Both the position numbers and the translations under genes were made by a program. A DNA stretch of 64,000 nt, from NCBI RefSeq assembly GCF_001983955.1, contig NZ_CP019562.1, positions 1,807,501 through 1,871,500 on the forward strand. The letters are read 5' to 3'. Positions 1-10,719 of the stretch are shown here, piece by piece (the first letter of the stretch is position 1; every line of letters starts with the position of its first letter). The stretch is from Streptococcus oralis (GTDB lineage: Bacteria; Bacillota; Bacilli; Lactobacillales; Streptococcaceae). The notes under the pieces were generated by a model that was not told where the DNA came from, searched no databases, and worked only from the letters and a program-made list of their open reading frames with translations.

Positions 1-447
1 TGGTCCTCCCAGATTCCGACGGGATTTCACGTGTCCCGCCGTACTCAGGATACTGCTAGGTACAAAGACTATTTTAAATACGAGGCTATTACTCTCTTTG
101 GCTGATCTTCCCAAATCATTCTTCTATAATCTTTGAGTCCACATTGCAGTCCTACAACCCCGAAGAGTAAACTCTTCGGTTTGCCCTCCTGCCGTTTCGC
201 TCGCCGCTACTAAGGCAATCGCTTTTGCTTTCTCTTCCTGCAGCTACTTAGATGTTTCAGTTCACTGCGTCTTCCTCCTCACATCCTTAACAGATGCGGG
301 TAACAGGTAGTACCTGTTGGGTTCCCCCATTCGGAAATCCCTGGATCATCGCTTACTTACAGCTACCCAAGGCATATCGTCGTTTGTCACGTCCTTCTTC
401 GGCTCCTAGTGCCAAGGCATCCACCGTGCGCCCTTATTAACTTAACC
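1..447 (-). rRNA. 23S ribosomal RNA, 5' part only
   Basis: This is the 5' end of 23S rRNA read on the minus strand; the gene runs off the left edge. The 5' boundary is set by the reverse complement of 429-448, GGTTAAGTTAATAAGGGCGC, the usual streptococcal 23S start, followed by the conserved stretch containing GGATGCCTTGGCACTAGGAG. It follows 16S and tRNA-Ala in the same direction, so it is part of a normal rrn operon. The exact 5' end could shift by a few bases. Confidence 0.97.
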
Positions 448-569
448 TTATTTTTTGACCTTTCAGTCATAAACTCTTTTAATACTACAGCGTTTCGGTT
501 TATTTTCTTGTTACTATTTGATATAGATATTCAATTTTCAATGTGCATTACTTGGTGATCTCTCACCAA

Positions 570-642
570 TGGAGCCTAGCGGGATCGAACCGCTGACCTC
601 CTGCGTGCAAAGCAGGCGCTCTCCCAGCTGAGCTAAGGCCCC
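570..642 (-). tRNA. tRNA-Ala (anticodon TGC) in the 16S-23S spacer
   Basis: A 73-nt cloverleaf reads on the minus strand, starting GGGGCCT and ending AGGCTCC plus discriminator A. The anticodon arm is CTGC-TTTGCAC-GCAG with anticodon TGC, and the T arm holds GGTTCGATCCC. No CCA is encoded. A single tRNA-Ala in the spacer is the standard streptococcal rrn arrangement. Confidence 0.97.
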
Positions 643-687
643 ACAAGACCTCTCAAGACTAAACAAGACCAATGTGCAGTTCCTTAT

Positions 688-2240
<1,553 letters not shown>

Positions 2241-2395
2241 AGTTTGAGTTCTCACTCATTTCTGTCACTGACAGATTTATTGTTTTTTCATTGTTCAGTA
2301 CTATAACCTCAGTTATAGTGCCCTGCACATTGGTTCGTCTTGTTCAGTTTTCAAAGGTCTTTGTCACTCATTCTCTCTCAAGCGACAACTATATT

Positions 2396-2424
2396 AGTAT
2401 ATCACAGCTACCTGTCTCTGTCAA
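2396..2424 (-). promoter_or_regulatory. rrn operon promoter
   Basis: On the minus strand TTGACA (2419-2424) is followed after 17 bases by TATACT (2396-2401), about 155 bp upstream of mature 16S. It lies between tRNA-Glu and 16S, so the rrn operon can be transcribed independently of the tRNA. Confidence 0.85.
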
Positions 2425-2470
2425 CAGATTTTTTAAACTTTTTTCAAGTTTTTTTAACCGCAATACACCA

Positions 2471-2542
2471 TAGTCCGTACGGGATTCGAACCCGTGTTAC
2501 CGCCGTGAAAAGGCGGTGTCTTAACCCCTTGACCAACGGACC
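2471..2542 (-). tRNA. tRNA-Glu (anticodon TTC)
   Basis: A 72-nt cloverleaf on the minus strand has acceptor arms GGTCCGT and ACGGACT, discriminator A, and anticodon arm CCGCC-TTTTCAC-GGCGG with anticodon TTC. CCA is not encoded. It sits just upstream of the rrn promoter in the same orientation. Confidence 0.96.
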
Positions 2543-2562
2543 TGAGCTTTTCAACTCTTTCT

Positions 2563-2590
2563 ATTATACCTACTTTTTTACCTTTGTCAA
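2563..2590 (-). promoter_or_regulatory. tRNA-Glu promoter
   Basis: Minus strand: TTGACA (2585-2590), 16-base spacer, TATAAT (2563-2568), about 20 bp before the tRNA 5' end. Read-through would add a second promoter for the rrn operon. Confidence 0.8.
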
Positions 2591-2656
2591 GGACTTTTTT
2601 CCTCTTTACCGAAATTCTGAAAAGATAGGGGAAAGAGCCAGTTAAACTGACTCCTT

Positions 2657-3091
2657 CTATTTATCTTGCCAATTGGTCGCGCGTTCCTCTCCCCACCAGT
2701 AAGGGATCAATTCGGCAGCCTTAATTGTTTCTCTTGTTTCGTAGTCCACCATGAACTCTGCTTCTTTATTTTCAGTATTCAATTCTAAGAGAAATTCTCT
2801 GCAAGCGCCACAGGGCATGCCTGATCCTTCGCCGTAGGGAGGTTTGTCTCGAAAGGCGAGGATTTTCTTAACTTTAGTTTGTCCTGAAAATTGATACATA
2901 TTGAAGAGAGCCGCTCGTTCTGCACAGAGATGAAAAACACCACAAGTGCCCTCCATACAAAATCCTGTGAAGATCTGACCATCTTCTGCTTCTACCGCAG
3001 CAACAACATGGTTAGCATAAACAAAGTCAGAAACTTCATGGGGATTGTATAAAGTTCGTGCTTCTTCATACATTTTTTCCCATGCATCCAT
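2657..3091 (-). CDS. Cytidine/deoxycytidylate deaminase-family protein
   Basis: A 144-aa zinc-dependent deaminase fold protein. The zinc and catalytic motifs are visible: CAER near residues 56-59 (ligand Cys and catalytic Glu) and PCGACRE near 93-99 (two ligand Cys). Known relatives deaminate cytidine or modified pyrimidine nucleosides; the true substrate cannot be read here. The Trp/Glu-rich C-terminus (PYWWGEE) is unlike classic Cdd, so nucleoside salvage is only the most general guess. It starts 12 bp after the gltX stop and is probably co-transcribed with gltX. Confidence 0.85.
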   Translation of the reverse strand: MDAWEKMYEEARTLYNPHEVSDFVYANHVVAAVEAEDGQIFTGFCMEGTCGVFHLCAERAALFNMYQFSGQTKVKKILAFRDKPPYGEGSGMPCGACREFLLELNTENKEAEFMVDYETRETIKAAELIPYWWGEERATNWQDK

Positions 3092-3103
3092 CAGAAGTCC
3101 TTT

Positions 3104-4564
3104 TTATTTAGAAATCTCTTTCAGCATGTTTTCAATATGCTGGATTGACTTTTCACGTCCGAGTAAGAAAATGGTGTCTGGTAATTCTGGTCCATGCATT
3201 TCACCTGAAACGGCAATACGAATCGGCATGAAGAGGTTTTTCCCTTTGATACCTGTTTCTTTTTGAACTGCTTTGATTTGTGGGAAGATGTTTTCTGTCA
3301 CAAATTCTTCATCTGTCATCGCTTCTAGTTTCGCTTTGAAAGCTTCTAGAACAACCGGAACGGTTTCTCCTGCCATGACCTCGCGCTCAGCGTCTGTCAA
3401 CTCTGGGAAATCTGAGAAGAAAAGATCTGTCAGCGGAACAATCTCATCAACTGACTTCATCTGTGGCTTGTAGAGTTCTACCATTTTTTCAGACTTGTCA
3501 GTCAAACGCCCTGCTTCTTCTAAGTAAGGTTTGGCCATTTCAAAGATAGTAGCTAGATCGGCTCTCTTGATGTAGTCGTTGCTCATCCAGTCTAGTTTCT
3601 TCTGATCGAAGGCAGCTGGTGACTTGCTTAGACGATTTTCATCAAAGAGTTTAATCAATTCCTCACGAGAGAAGATTTCATCTTCCCCACCTGGATTCCA
3701 ACCAAGAAGGGCGATAAAGTTAAAGACGGCTTCTGGCAAATAGCCTTTTTTACGGTAGTCTTCGATAAACTGAAGGGTATTGGTATCACGTTTAGACAAT
3801 TTTTTACCCGTTTCAGAGTTGATAATCAAAGTCATGTGACCGAACTCTGGAGCTTCCCAACCAAGAGCCTCATAAACCATAAGCTGTTTGGGTGTGTTGG
3901 CGATGTGGTCATCTCCACGGATAACATGAGAGATTTGCATGTCGTGGTCATCGATGACAACGGCAAAGTTGTAAGTTGGGTAACCATCTTTCTTTTGAAT
4001 CACCCAGTCACCACCGATGTTGCCACCTTCAAACTCGATATCACCTTTGACCATATCATGCCATTTGTAGATACCAGACTCATTGACAGCCAAACGGACA
4101 GTTGGGATGATACCAGCTGCTTCACGTTCTGCGATGTAAACTGCTTTTTCCTCTTCACTCATGCCAAGATATTCATTGATGTAACGTGGTGTTTCACCTG
4201 CTGCTTCTTGGCGTTCGCGTTCAGCTGCCAACTCTTCTTCTGTGACGTAAGATTTGTAGGCTTTTCCTTCAGCTAGCAATTGGTCGATGTATTTTTGATA
4301 CAAGTCCAAACGCTCAGACTGGCGGTAGTTTGCATGAGTTTCTGGACTCTCATCCCAATCCATACCCAACCAGCGAAGATTTTCAAGCTGTGAACGTTCT
4401 CCATCCTCAACATGGCGTTTACGGTCAGTATCTTCGATACGAATGATAAAAGTTCCACCATGATGGCGTGCGTAAAGGTAGTTAAACAATGCTGTACGGG
4501 CATTTCCGATGTGTAGTAGTCCTGTTGGACTTGGTGCGTAGCGTACGCGGATATCTTTTGACAT
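3104..4564 (-). CDS. gltX: Glutamyl-tRNA synthetase
   Basis: A 486-aa class I aminoacyl-tRNA synthetase that charges tRNA-Glu and, in Gram-positive bacteria that use the transamidation route, usually also tRNA-Gln. The HIGH-type motif is [10 protein letters not shown] at residues 13-22 and the KMSKS-type motif is KLSKRD near 254-259. The length is normal for bacterial GltX. The start ATG (4562-4564) is preceded on the minus strand by AGGAGA. The gene has its own promoter and is followed by the deaminase gene after 12 bp. Confidence 0.97.
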   Translation of the reverse strand: MSKDIRVRYAPSPTGLLHIGNARTALFNYLYARHHGGTFIIRIEDTDRKRHVEDGERSQLENLRWLGMDWDESPETHANYRQSERLDLYQKYIDQLLAEGKAYKSYVTEEELAAERERQEAAGETPRYINEYLGMSEEEKAVYIAEREAAGIIPTVRLAVNESGIYKWHDMVKGDIEFEGGNIGGDWVIQKKDGYPTYNFAVVIDDHDMQISHVIRGDDHIANTPKQLMVYEALGWEAPEFGHMTLIINSETGKKLSKRDTNTLQFIEDYRKKGYLPEAVFNFIALLGWNPGGEDEIFSREELIKLFDENRLSKSPAAFDQKKLDWMSNDYIKRADLATIFEMAKPYLEEAGRLTDKSEKMVELYKPQMKSVDEIVPLTDLFFSDFPELTDAEREVMAGETVPVVLEAFKAKLEAMTDEEFVTENIFPQIKAVQKETGIKGKNLFMPIRIAVSGEMHGPELPDTIFLLGREKSIQHIENMLKEISK

Positions 4565-4610
4565 AGTTTCTCCTATAAAGTCTCTAGGCGTCTGCCTTTT
4601 TGCTTTCTAT

Positions 4611-4639
4611 ATTATATCACAAGTCTCGTCTGAGTCCAA
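4611..4639 (-). promoter_or_regulatory. gltX promoter
   Basis: Minus strand TTGGAC (4634-4639), 17-base spacer, TATAAT (4611-4616), about 45 bp before the gltX start. The leader is too short for a T-box. Confidence 0.75.
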
Positions 4640-4660
4640 TGTCTAGAAATAAAGAGAGTA

Positions 4661-4683
4661 AAAAGAGTGGGCAAACCACTCTT
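4661..4683 (-). terminator. Intrinsic terminator after pgi
   Basis: Inverted repeat AAGAGTGG (4663-4670) / CCACTCTT (4676-4683) with a 5-nt loop. On the minus strand a T-rich tract follows (complement of the A-run at 4661-4664 and the purine stretch before it). It lies 9 bp beyond the pgi stop. Confidence 0.8.
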
Positions 4684-4691
4684 TTCTTCTA

Positions 4692-6041
4692 TTATAGACG
4701 TGCGTTAAGCTCTTTGCTCAATTCTTCAAATCCTGGTTTTCCAAGAAGGGCAAACATGTTACGTTTGTAAGCTTCAACACCTGGTTGGTCAAATGGGTTG
4801 ATGGCATTCAAGTAACCTGAAAGGGCAATTGCCAATTCGAAGAAGTAGATAGTATAACCAAGAGTGAAAGCGTCTTGCTCTGGAAGAGTTACGTACATGT
4901 TTGGCACATCACCGTCAGTGTGGGCAAGAAGAACACCGTCAGTCGCTTTTTTGTTTACAAAGTCAACGTCTTTTCCTTGAAGGTAACCAAGTCCGTCAAG
5001 ATCTTCTTCCAAGCTAGGGATAATCACGTTCTTGCGTGGCTTGTCAACACGGACAACTGTTTCGAACATGATACGAGTTCCTTCTTGGATAAATTGACCC
5101 AATGAGTGTAAGTCAGTTGAGAAGTTAGCTGAAGTTGGGTAAATACCTTTTTGGTCTTTCCCTTCTGACTCACCAGCCAATTGTTTCCACCATTCTGAGA
5201 AGTATTGAAGTGATGGTTCGTAGTTTACCAAGATTTCAGTTGCATAGCCTTTGCGGTAAAGGATGTTACGAACCGCTGCGTATTGGTAAGCTTCATTTTC
5301 AGAAAGTTTATCTGAAGTGTAGTCTTTACGAGCTGCATTCGCACCTTCCATAAGGGCTTTGATGTCTGCGCCTGATGCTGCGATTGGAAGTAAACCAACT
5401 GCGGTCAATACTGAGAAGCGTCCACCGATGTCATCTGGAACAACAAATGTTTCCCAACCGTTGGCATCTGCTTCAACCTTAACAGCACCTTTTTGGCGGT
5501 CAGTTGTAGCATAAATACGTTTGTTAGCTTCTTCTTGTCCGTATTTCTTAACCAAGAGTTCTTTGAAGACACGGAAAGCGATCGCTGGTTCTGTTGTTGT
5601 ACCTGATTTAGAAATCACGTTTACTGAGAAGTCTTTGTCAGCTACGTACTCTACCAAGTCAGCAAGGTAAGTAGATGAGATTGAGTTTCCTGCGTAAAGG
5701 ATTTGTGGAGCTTTGCGTTCTTCTTTTGTTTGCAAGTTCGCAAAGTGGTGGTTCAAGAAGTCAATGGCTGCTTTCGCTCCAAGGTAAGATCCACCGATAC
5801 CGATCACAACCAAAACATCGCTGTCTGATTTGATTTGCTCAGCAGCTTTCAAGATGCGGTCGAATTCTTCGCGGTCGTAGTTCTCAGGAAGGTCCAACCA
5901 ACCCAAAAAGTCGCTACCAGCACCAGTTCCTTTACGAATCAATTCGTCTGCAGCTGTTACTTGTGCTTGCATGTATTCCACTTCATGTGGAGCAACAAAT
6001 TTGTCTAAAACTTTTGAATAATCGAATTTAATATGTGACAT
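4692..6041 (-). CDS. pgi: Glucose-6-phosphate isomerase
   Basis: A 449-aa enzyme interconverting glucose-6-phosphate and fructose-6-phosphate in glycolysis. Family signatures are present, including [13 protein letters not shown] near residues 75-87, [10 protein letters not shown] near 140-149 and the [12 protein letters not shown] block. The chosen ATG (6039-6041, MSHIKFDY) has GGAGGATT immediately upstream. A longer frame to 6098 would add 19 basic residues that overlap the promoter and are not conserved in the family. The gene is monocistronic, between its own promoter and terminator. Confidence 0.97.
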   Translation of the reverse strand: MSHIKFDYSKVLDKFVAPHEVEYMQAQVTAADELIRKGTGAGSDFLGWLDLPENYDREEFDRILKAAEQIKSDSDVLVVIGIGGSYLGAKAAIDFLNHHFANLQTKEERKAPQILYAGNSISSTYLADLVEYVADKDFSVNVISKSGTTTEPAIAFRVFKELLVKKYGQEEANKRIYATTDRQKGAVKVEADANGWETFVVPDDIGGRFSVLTAVGLLPIAASGADIKALMEGANAARKDYTSDKLSENEAYQYAAVRNILYRKGYATEILVNYEPSLQYFSEWWKQLAGESEGKDQKGIYPTSANFSTDLHSLGQFIQEGTRIMFETVVRVDKPRKNVIIPSLEEDLDGLGYLQGKDVDFVNKKATDGVLLAHTDGDVPNMYVTLPEQDAFTLGYTIYFFELAIALSGYLNAINPFDQPGVEAYKRNMFALLGKPGFEELSKELNARL

Positions 6042-6069
6042 GATAATCCTCCAATATTTCTTCTTTTCT

Positions 6070-6098
6070 ATCATAACGCTTACCTTCGATTTTTTCAA
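6070..6098 (-). promoter_or_regulatory. pgi promoter
   Basis: Minus strand TTGAAA (6093-6098), 17-base spacer, TATGAT (6070-6075), about 28 bp upstream of the pgi start codon. Confidence 0.75.
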
Positions 6099-6135
6099 GC
6101 TTTTTTATTGAATTTGCCCAATTTTTATCATAATT

Positions 6136-6145
6136 CAAACGTTTG
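6136..6145. promoter_or_regulatory. LacI-family (CcpA or MalR-like) operator candidate
   Basis: The palindrome CAAACGTTTG lies about 38 bp upstream of the pgi -35 box. It matches the core of the perfect palindrome found in the malQ promoter (26214-26227) and resembles catabolite-response elements. Binding is inferred only from this similarity. Confidence 0.4.
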
Positions 6146-6183
6146 CATAAAAATGCTAAAATATAAAAAATCTGAAAGGACGA

Positions 6184-6211
6184 ATAAAAACGGCTAGAGA
6201 CTCTAACCGTT
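6184..6211 (-). terminator. Terminator of the glutamine amidotransferase gene
   Basis: The minus strand reads AACGGTTAGAG-TCT-CTAGCCGTTTTTATT, a GC-containing hairpin followed by five T. The stem overlaps the stop codon of the upstream gene. Confidence 0.8.
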
Positions 6212-6899
6212 ACAATTCATTTAATAAATACTCAAACAGTTCTAAATTGCCGTCTTCTTCATTGACCAGAAACTCTGGGTGCCACTGCAAACCAATGATA
6301 CGATGCTCGTCGATAGACTCAATCGCTTCCACCGTCTGGTCGCGAGGATCTACAGCCGTCACACGGAAATTAGGTGCTAGGTCTTTGATACTTTGTCGAT
6401 GGACTGAGTTGACTTGGCTTTCTTTGCCGAACAACTTAGCAACCACGCTTCCTTCTACTGTTTCAATAGAATGAGATGTTCCAAAAGGCAAACCTTGCCA
6501 ATGCCCCTCAATTTCTTGGTAGAGAGTACCGCCAAAAGCAACATTGACCAGCTGAACACCACGGCAGATTGCTAAAATGGGCTTATCCTGGCGAAGAGCT
6601 TCTTTCAAGAGTGCCAGCTCAAACTCATCACGCACTAGGTTGTAATCATCGCTCTCGATGGTTTTTTTCTCCCCATAAAACTGAGGATGGACATTTTGCC
6701 CACCTGTCAAGATGAGTTTGTCGATCATTTCCACATAATCGCGAACAATGGACTCATCCCCTACAGGAATCACTAAAGGAAGACCACCGACTTGACGAAT
6801 GCTCTCTGCAAATTTACAGGATACAGATGAGTGGATGTTTTTCCCTTCTGCATCTACAGGACATAGGTTTGCAGCAACTCCTACAACCGTTCTAGCCAT
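6210..6899 (-). CDS. Class I glutamine amidotransferase-like hydrolase (peptidase C26 / gamma-Glu-GABA hydrolase family)
   Basis: A 229-aa single-domain protein. The nucleophile elbow AICRGVQ (Cys near residue 112) and the His/Glu of LQWHPEF near 202-208 complete the Cys-His-Glu triad of the class I GATase fold. Family members hydrolyse gamma-glutamyl amides (PuuD-type) or act as glutaminases; no synthetase partner gene is adjacent, so a free hydrolase is more likely. Its start has AAGGAGA upstream. It lies downstream of patB but behind a terminator, with a weak promoter candidate (TAGACA-17-TAAGAT) in the gap. Confidence 0.88.
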   Translation of the reverse strand: MARTVVGVAANLCPVDAEGKNIHSSVSCKFAESIRQVGGLPLVIPVGDESIVRDYVEMIDKLILTGGQNVHPQFYGEKKTIESDDYNLVRDEFELALLKEALRQDKPILAICRGVQLVNVAFGGTLYQEIEGHWQGLPFGTSHSIETVEGSVVAKLFGKESQVNSVHRQSIKDLAPNFRVTAVDPRDQTVEAIESIDEHRIIGLQWHPEFLVNEEDGNLELFEYLLNEL

Positions 6900-7005
6900 G
6901 ATGTGTCTCCTTTCGATTTTCTTGCGACAGTCTTATCTTATCACTCCAACCCTTTTCTGTCTAATATGTTTTTTAAAAGACCGCGATAAGTATTTTTTAT
7001 GGATA

Positions 7006-7036
7006 AGAAAAAGCTGTCCAATGAGGACAACTTCTT
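7006..7036 (-). terminator. Terminator after patB
   Basis: Minus strand hairpin with GTCC (complement of 7025-7028) pairing with GGAC (complement of 7016-7019), flanked by AAG/CTT pairs, then CTTTTTCTTAT. It begins right after the patB stop. Confidence 0.7.
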
Positions 7037-7038
7037 TT

Positions 7039-8805
7039 TTATTCGAAGACAAATTGGTTGTGATACAGTTCTGAGTAGAAACCGCCGAGTTTGAGCAACT
7101 CGTGATGATTTCCACGTTCAATGACCTCTCCATCTTTGAGGACAATAATCTGATCGGCATTGAGGATGGTCTTGAGACGATGGGCAATGACAAAACTGGT
7201 TCGACCTGCTACTACTGCCTCCATAGCATGTTGAATCTTGCTTTCTGTTACGGTATCGACATTGGAAGTCGCTTCATCTAAGATTAGGACTTGAGGATCT
7301 GTCATCAAGGTTCGAGCAATGGAAATCAATTGTTTCTGCCCAGTCGAGAAGATATTTTGCTCATCATCAATAAGGGTATCATACTTGTCAGGCAAGCTTA
7401 CGATATAGTCATGAATATGAGTTGCCTTGGCAGCTGCTTCGACCATTTCCTGACTGGCATCTGGCACACCAAAGCGGATATTGTCTCGGATTGTTCCGCT
7501 AAATAAGACCGAATCCTGCAAGACAATACCGACCTTACTCCGCAGGCTGTCCAAGTCGTAGTCACGGATGTCTTTGCCATCAAAGCAAATGCTGCCTGCA
7601 TCCACATCGTAGAAACGATTGATGAGGTTCATGATGGTCGTTTTCCCTGAACCAGTCGGGCCGACAACTGCTATCATCTGCCCCTTAGGAGCTGAAATGC
7701 TAACATCTTTCAAGATCGGCTTGTCTGGCACATAAGAGAAATCAATGTGATTGATTTCAACACCTTCTCGCAATTCCTTAAAGGCAGGCGCATTTTGCGG
7801 ACGGATCTCTTCTTCTGCATCGAACATTTCTTGGATACGATCCGCTCCGGTAAAGGCCAACTGGAGGCTCCCCCAACTCGCAGCCACCTGGATAATCGGC
7901 TGGTAGTACTGCTGAGAAAATTGGGTAAACATGACAATCAAACCTAGGGCTGTCGTTGTTTCGATACTTGGATCGTTCAGCAAGACAGCCGAACCTGCAA
8001 AAATGACGATGGCCGTATTGACCAAGCTCATCCCATTCATAACTGGAAAGAGGATGCCTGAGAACATTCTCCCTTTAAAAGTTGCCTTGCGCACGCGCTC
8101 ATTTTGCTCCACAAAGCCTGCTACGATGTCGTCTTGAATTCCTTGTACGATAACAGCTTTCTGACCTGAAATACTTTCGTCCATGTAGGCGTTGAGTTTC
8201 CCAACCTCTTTTTGCTGGAGATTGGTGTACTTGCGGGCCATTTTCACGATGAAAACCAACATGAGAAAGGCCACTGGGGTACTGGCTACTGTTATCAGGG
8301 CTAGCGTCACATTTCTTGAAAACATGACAAAAATCAAACCGATGTAAAGAGCAATATTGCTCATGACCTGAACTAGGCTTTCATTGAAGGCTTGAAGGAT
8401 GTTATCCAAGTCACTTGTGAAGCGAGAGAGGATGTCACCATCCTGATGGCGATCAAAGAAAGAAACCGTCAAACAGGAAAGTTTGCCAAAGAGGCCCTTT
8501 CGCATCTCATTTGTTGACTCAGCAATCACACGAGTCATAAAGGTCATGTAAATCAAACTGGATACTACTAGGGCGAGGACAACCAGAGCTAGATTCAGCA
8601 TCAGAGCCGATAAACTCTGCCAGGCTAGGTCGGAAGTTCCATTTTGATAAGCTAGAACTAGGTTAGCTAGCTCTGTTACTGCTTGACCTGAAAAAACTGG
8701 AAAGAGGGCTTGGGCAATCGTCGCAACTGCAACCATCAGAATCACAATGACAAAGGAGAACTTGTAAACTTTAAAATAATTCCAGAAAAATCGAACGGTT
8801 TTCAT
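7039..8805 (-). CDS. patB: Heterodimeric ABC multidrug exporter, subunit PatB
   Basis: A 588-aa half-transporter: six-helix membrane domain (about residues 15-310) and a C-terminal ATPase. Walker A is GPTGSGKTT, Walker B is LILDEATS with the catalytic Glu present, but the signature motif is degenerate (STGQK instead of SGGQ). PatA shows the complementary pattern, the hallmark of a heterodimer with one active site. In pneumococcus PatAB exports fluoroquinolones and dyes; in S. suis the pair is called SatAB. The start at 8803-8805 (MKTVRFF) has GAAAGGAGGAA upstream. It is spaced 1 bp from patA, so the two are co-translated. Confidence 0.93.
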   Translation of the reverse strand: MKTVRFFWNYFKVYKFSFVIVILMVAVATIAQALFPVFSGQAVTELANLVLAYQNGTSDLAWQSLSALMLNLALVVLALVVSSLIYMTFMTRVIAESTNEMRKGLFGKLSCLTVSFFDRHQDGDILSRFTSDLDNILQAFNESLVQVMSNIALYIGLIFVMFSRNVTLALITVASTPVAFLMLVFIVKMARKYTNLQQKEVGKLNAYMDESISGQKAVIVQGIQDDIVAGFVEQNERVRKATFKGRMFSGILFPVMNGMSLVNTAIVIFAGSAVLLNDPSIETTTALGLIVMFTQFSQQYYQPIIQVAASWGSLQLAFTGADRIQEMFDAEEEIRPQNAPAFKELREGVEINHIDFSYVPDKPILKDVSISAPKGQMIAVVGPTGSGKTTIMNLINRFYDVDAGSICFDGKDIRDYDLDSLRSKVGIVLQDSVLFSGTIRDNIRFGVPDASQEMVEAAAKATHIHDYIVSLPDKYDTLIDDEQNIFSTGQKQLISIARTLMTDPQVLILDEATSNVDTVTESKIQHAMEAVVAGRTSFVIAHRLKTILNADQIIVLKDGEVIERGNHHELLKLGGFYSELYHNQFVFE

Positions 8806-8806
8806 T

Positions 8807-10513
8807 TTATTCCTCCTTTCCCTTTTGTGTTTCGTAGATTTCGCGGTAGACAGCATTGTTAGCTACCAAGTCTGCATGCCGTCCTTCTCCAATCAATCGC
8901 CCTTGGTCCAAGACTAAAATCTTGTCTGCATGGACGACTGAACTGATTTTTTGAGCGATGATAATGGTTGTTGTCCCTTTTAGGTCTTTGTTCAAAGCCT
9001 CCTGCACGAGTCTCTCTGACTTGGCATCCAAGGCCGAAGTCGAATCGTCAAAAATCAGGATACGGGGATTGCTGACAATCCCACGGGCAATGGACATCCG
9101 TTGCTTTTGTCCACCAGAAAAGTTGGTGCCACGTTCTTCGACCTGACTCTCAAATTTGTTTTCCATGCGTCCGATAAATTCACTGGCTTGGGCAATCCGT
9201 GCCGCACGTTCCAGTTCGGATACGCTGGCATTGCCTTTTCCTTGACGAAGATTATCTGCAATAGTCCCGCTAAAGAGAATAGCACGTTGCAAGACAATGG
9301 AAACTGTTTTACGCAAAGTTCCCTCGCTAACGTCTCGAATATCCTTGCCACCAATCTTGATAGATCCCTCCTGTGGATCAAACAGTCGTGGAATTAACTG
9401 AGCTAGAGTGGACTTCCCTGCTCCAGTAGCCCCAACCACACCCACCATCTGACCAGGCGCAACATCAAAGGTTACATTCTTCAGCATAGGCTCATCATCA
9501 TTAGGATAGGTGAAGGTCACATTTTCAAAAGAGAGACTTCCTTCTAACTCTTCATCTGGGAGATCTTTAAAGATCATTGCTGGCTCGGTATCTAGAATTT
9601 CGCGGATACGACGCAAGGAAATCATGGCACGGCTGACAGAATTTCCTAAAAATCCAACCATGATAATAGTAAAGATAATCTGGCTGAGATAGTTGACAAA
9701 GGAAGCAATCGAGCCCACAACAGATGGATCTGACTGAGCCATTCCGGCCACCAGCCAGATAGAGAGGAAGACTGCCCCATAACCGACTAGCATCATAACA
9801 GGTTCTATAACTGAGAAGGCATAACCAATATAAAGATTTTGGCCGAGAAGTTCGTCAGAAACCTCGGTAAATTTGTCAAATTGTGCTTTTTCTTGTACAA
9901 AGGATTTGACCACGCGCACACCACGTAGATTTTCTTTGGCGATAGCATTGATCCGTTCAAGAAGGGTTTGAAACTTAGCAAATCGTGGTCCCATCATCCC
10001 CATCATGATGGCTGTAAGTGCAAAGATTAGGAGCACCATGAGGACAATCACCCACCAAAGTGACGGGAGAGTGTGGACCGCCAAGATAAAGGAACCGATA
10101 AAGAGAAGAGGGAGACGGAAGAGGATTTGAAAAGCCATCATCACCACATTCTGAATTTGGTTGATATCATTGGTCATACGGACGACAAGGTTGCCGGCAT
10201 TAAACTGCTCGATATTGGCATAAGAAAAAGTCTGGATCTTGCGAAAGGCGTCTTCCCGAAGGTCCGAAGACACTCCTTGAGCAATGTAGGCTGCAAGCGT
10301 TACATTGACCCCACCTGCAACCAGACCGACTAGGGCTACTCCTATCAGCCAAGCGCCAATACTATAAATAGCCTCATTTTGTCCGGCCAACAAAGCCTCT
10401 AACACCTCTTGCAAATAGCGCGGTTGCAAGAGCGAACTCGCAACCATCAAGCCTGTCATCATTAGGGATGCCAAGGCTTGCCATTTATAGGTTTTTATTT
10501 TTTTAATGAGCAT
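8807..10513 (-). CDS. patA: Heterodimeric ABC multidrug exporter, subunit PatA
   Basis: A 568-aa half-transporter with an N-terminal membrane domain (helices from about residue 10 to 300) and an ATPase domain. Walker A is GATGAGKST, the signature is the intact SGGQKQR, and Walker B is LIFDDST, with Asp in place of the catalytic Glu. Together with the degenerate PatB signature this predicts one working ATP site. The chosen start (10511-10513, MLIKKIK) has AGGAGGAAAT just upstream. An in-frame ATG 12 codons earlier, at 10549, lies inside the leader hairpin and has a weaker SD. The gene is first in the patA-patB operon, divergent from gpsA. Confidence 0.93.
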   Translation of the reverse strand: MLIKKIKTYKWQALASLMMTGLMVASSLLQPRYLQEVLEALLAGQNEAIYSIGAWLIGVALVGLVAGGVNVTLAAYIAQGVSSDLREDAFRKIQTFSYANIEQFNAGNLVVRMTNDINQIQNVVMMAFQILFRLPLLFIGSFILAVHTLPSLWWVIVLMVLLIFALTAIMMGMMGPRFAKFQTLLERINAIAKENLRGVRVVKSFVQEKAQFDKFTEVSDELLGQNLYIGYAFSVIEPVMMLVGYGAVFLSIWLVAGMAQSDPSVVGSIASFVNYLSQIIFTIIMVGFLGNSVSRAMISLRRIREILDTEPAMIFKDLPDEELEGSLSFENVTFTYPNDDEPMLKNVTFDVAPGQMVGVVGATGAGKSTLAQLIPRLFDPQEGSIKIGGKDIRDVSEGTLRKTVSIVLQRAILFSGTIADNLRQGKGNASVSELERAARIAQASEFIGRMENKFESQVEERGTNFSGGQKQRMSIARGIVSNPRILIFDDSTSALDAKSERLVQEALNKDLKGTTTIIIAQKISSVVHADKILVLDQGRLIGEGRHADLVANNAVYREIYETQKGKEE

Positions 10514-10539
10514 ATTTCCTCCTAATAAAATAGATAAAG

Positions 10540-10563
10540 GGAGCGACATCTTGCGTCAGCTCC
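10540..10563 (-). promoter_or_regulatory. Attenuator-like hairpin in the patA leader
   Basis: Minus strand GGAGC (10559-10563) pairs with GCTCC (10540-10544), and inner GAC/GTC pairs extend the stem. The loop is GCAAGAT and CTTTATCTATTTTATT follows. It lies between the promoter and the patA SD. A transcription attenuator upstream of patA has been reported in S. pneumoniae, where its disruption raises efflux; this hairpin occupies the matching position. The T tract is imperfect. Confidence 0.6.
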
Positions 10564-10587
10564 TTCTCATTCGTTCATATTGATGCT

Positions 10588-10616
10588 ATTCTAGCAAAAA
10601 AGAGGCATCTTGTCAA
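10588..10616 (-). promoter_or_regulatory. patAB promoter
   Basis: Minus strand TTGACA (10611-10616), 17-base spacer, TAGAAT (10588-10593), leaving a leader of roughly 70 nt before the patA start, long enough for the hairpin at 10540-10563. Confidence 0.85.
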
Positions 10617-10680
10617 AGAAGTCTCATTATTATAAATTAGTACGCTTTCATCTACAGGTGATGCATGAAAAGGCTTTTTA

Positions 10681-10689
10681 TGGTAAAAT
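10681..10689 (+). promoter_or_regulatory. gpsA extended -10 promoter
   Basis: TGGTAAAAT matches an extended -10 element, about 30 bp before the gpsA start. No good -35 box is seen at the expected distance. Confidence 0.5.
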
Positions 10690-10719
10690 GAAAGGAAGAA
10701 CTCTTACAAGGAGGAAAAG

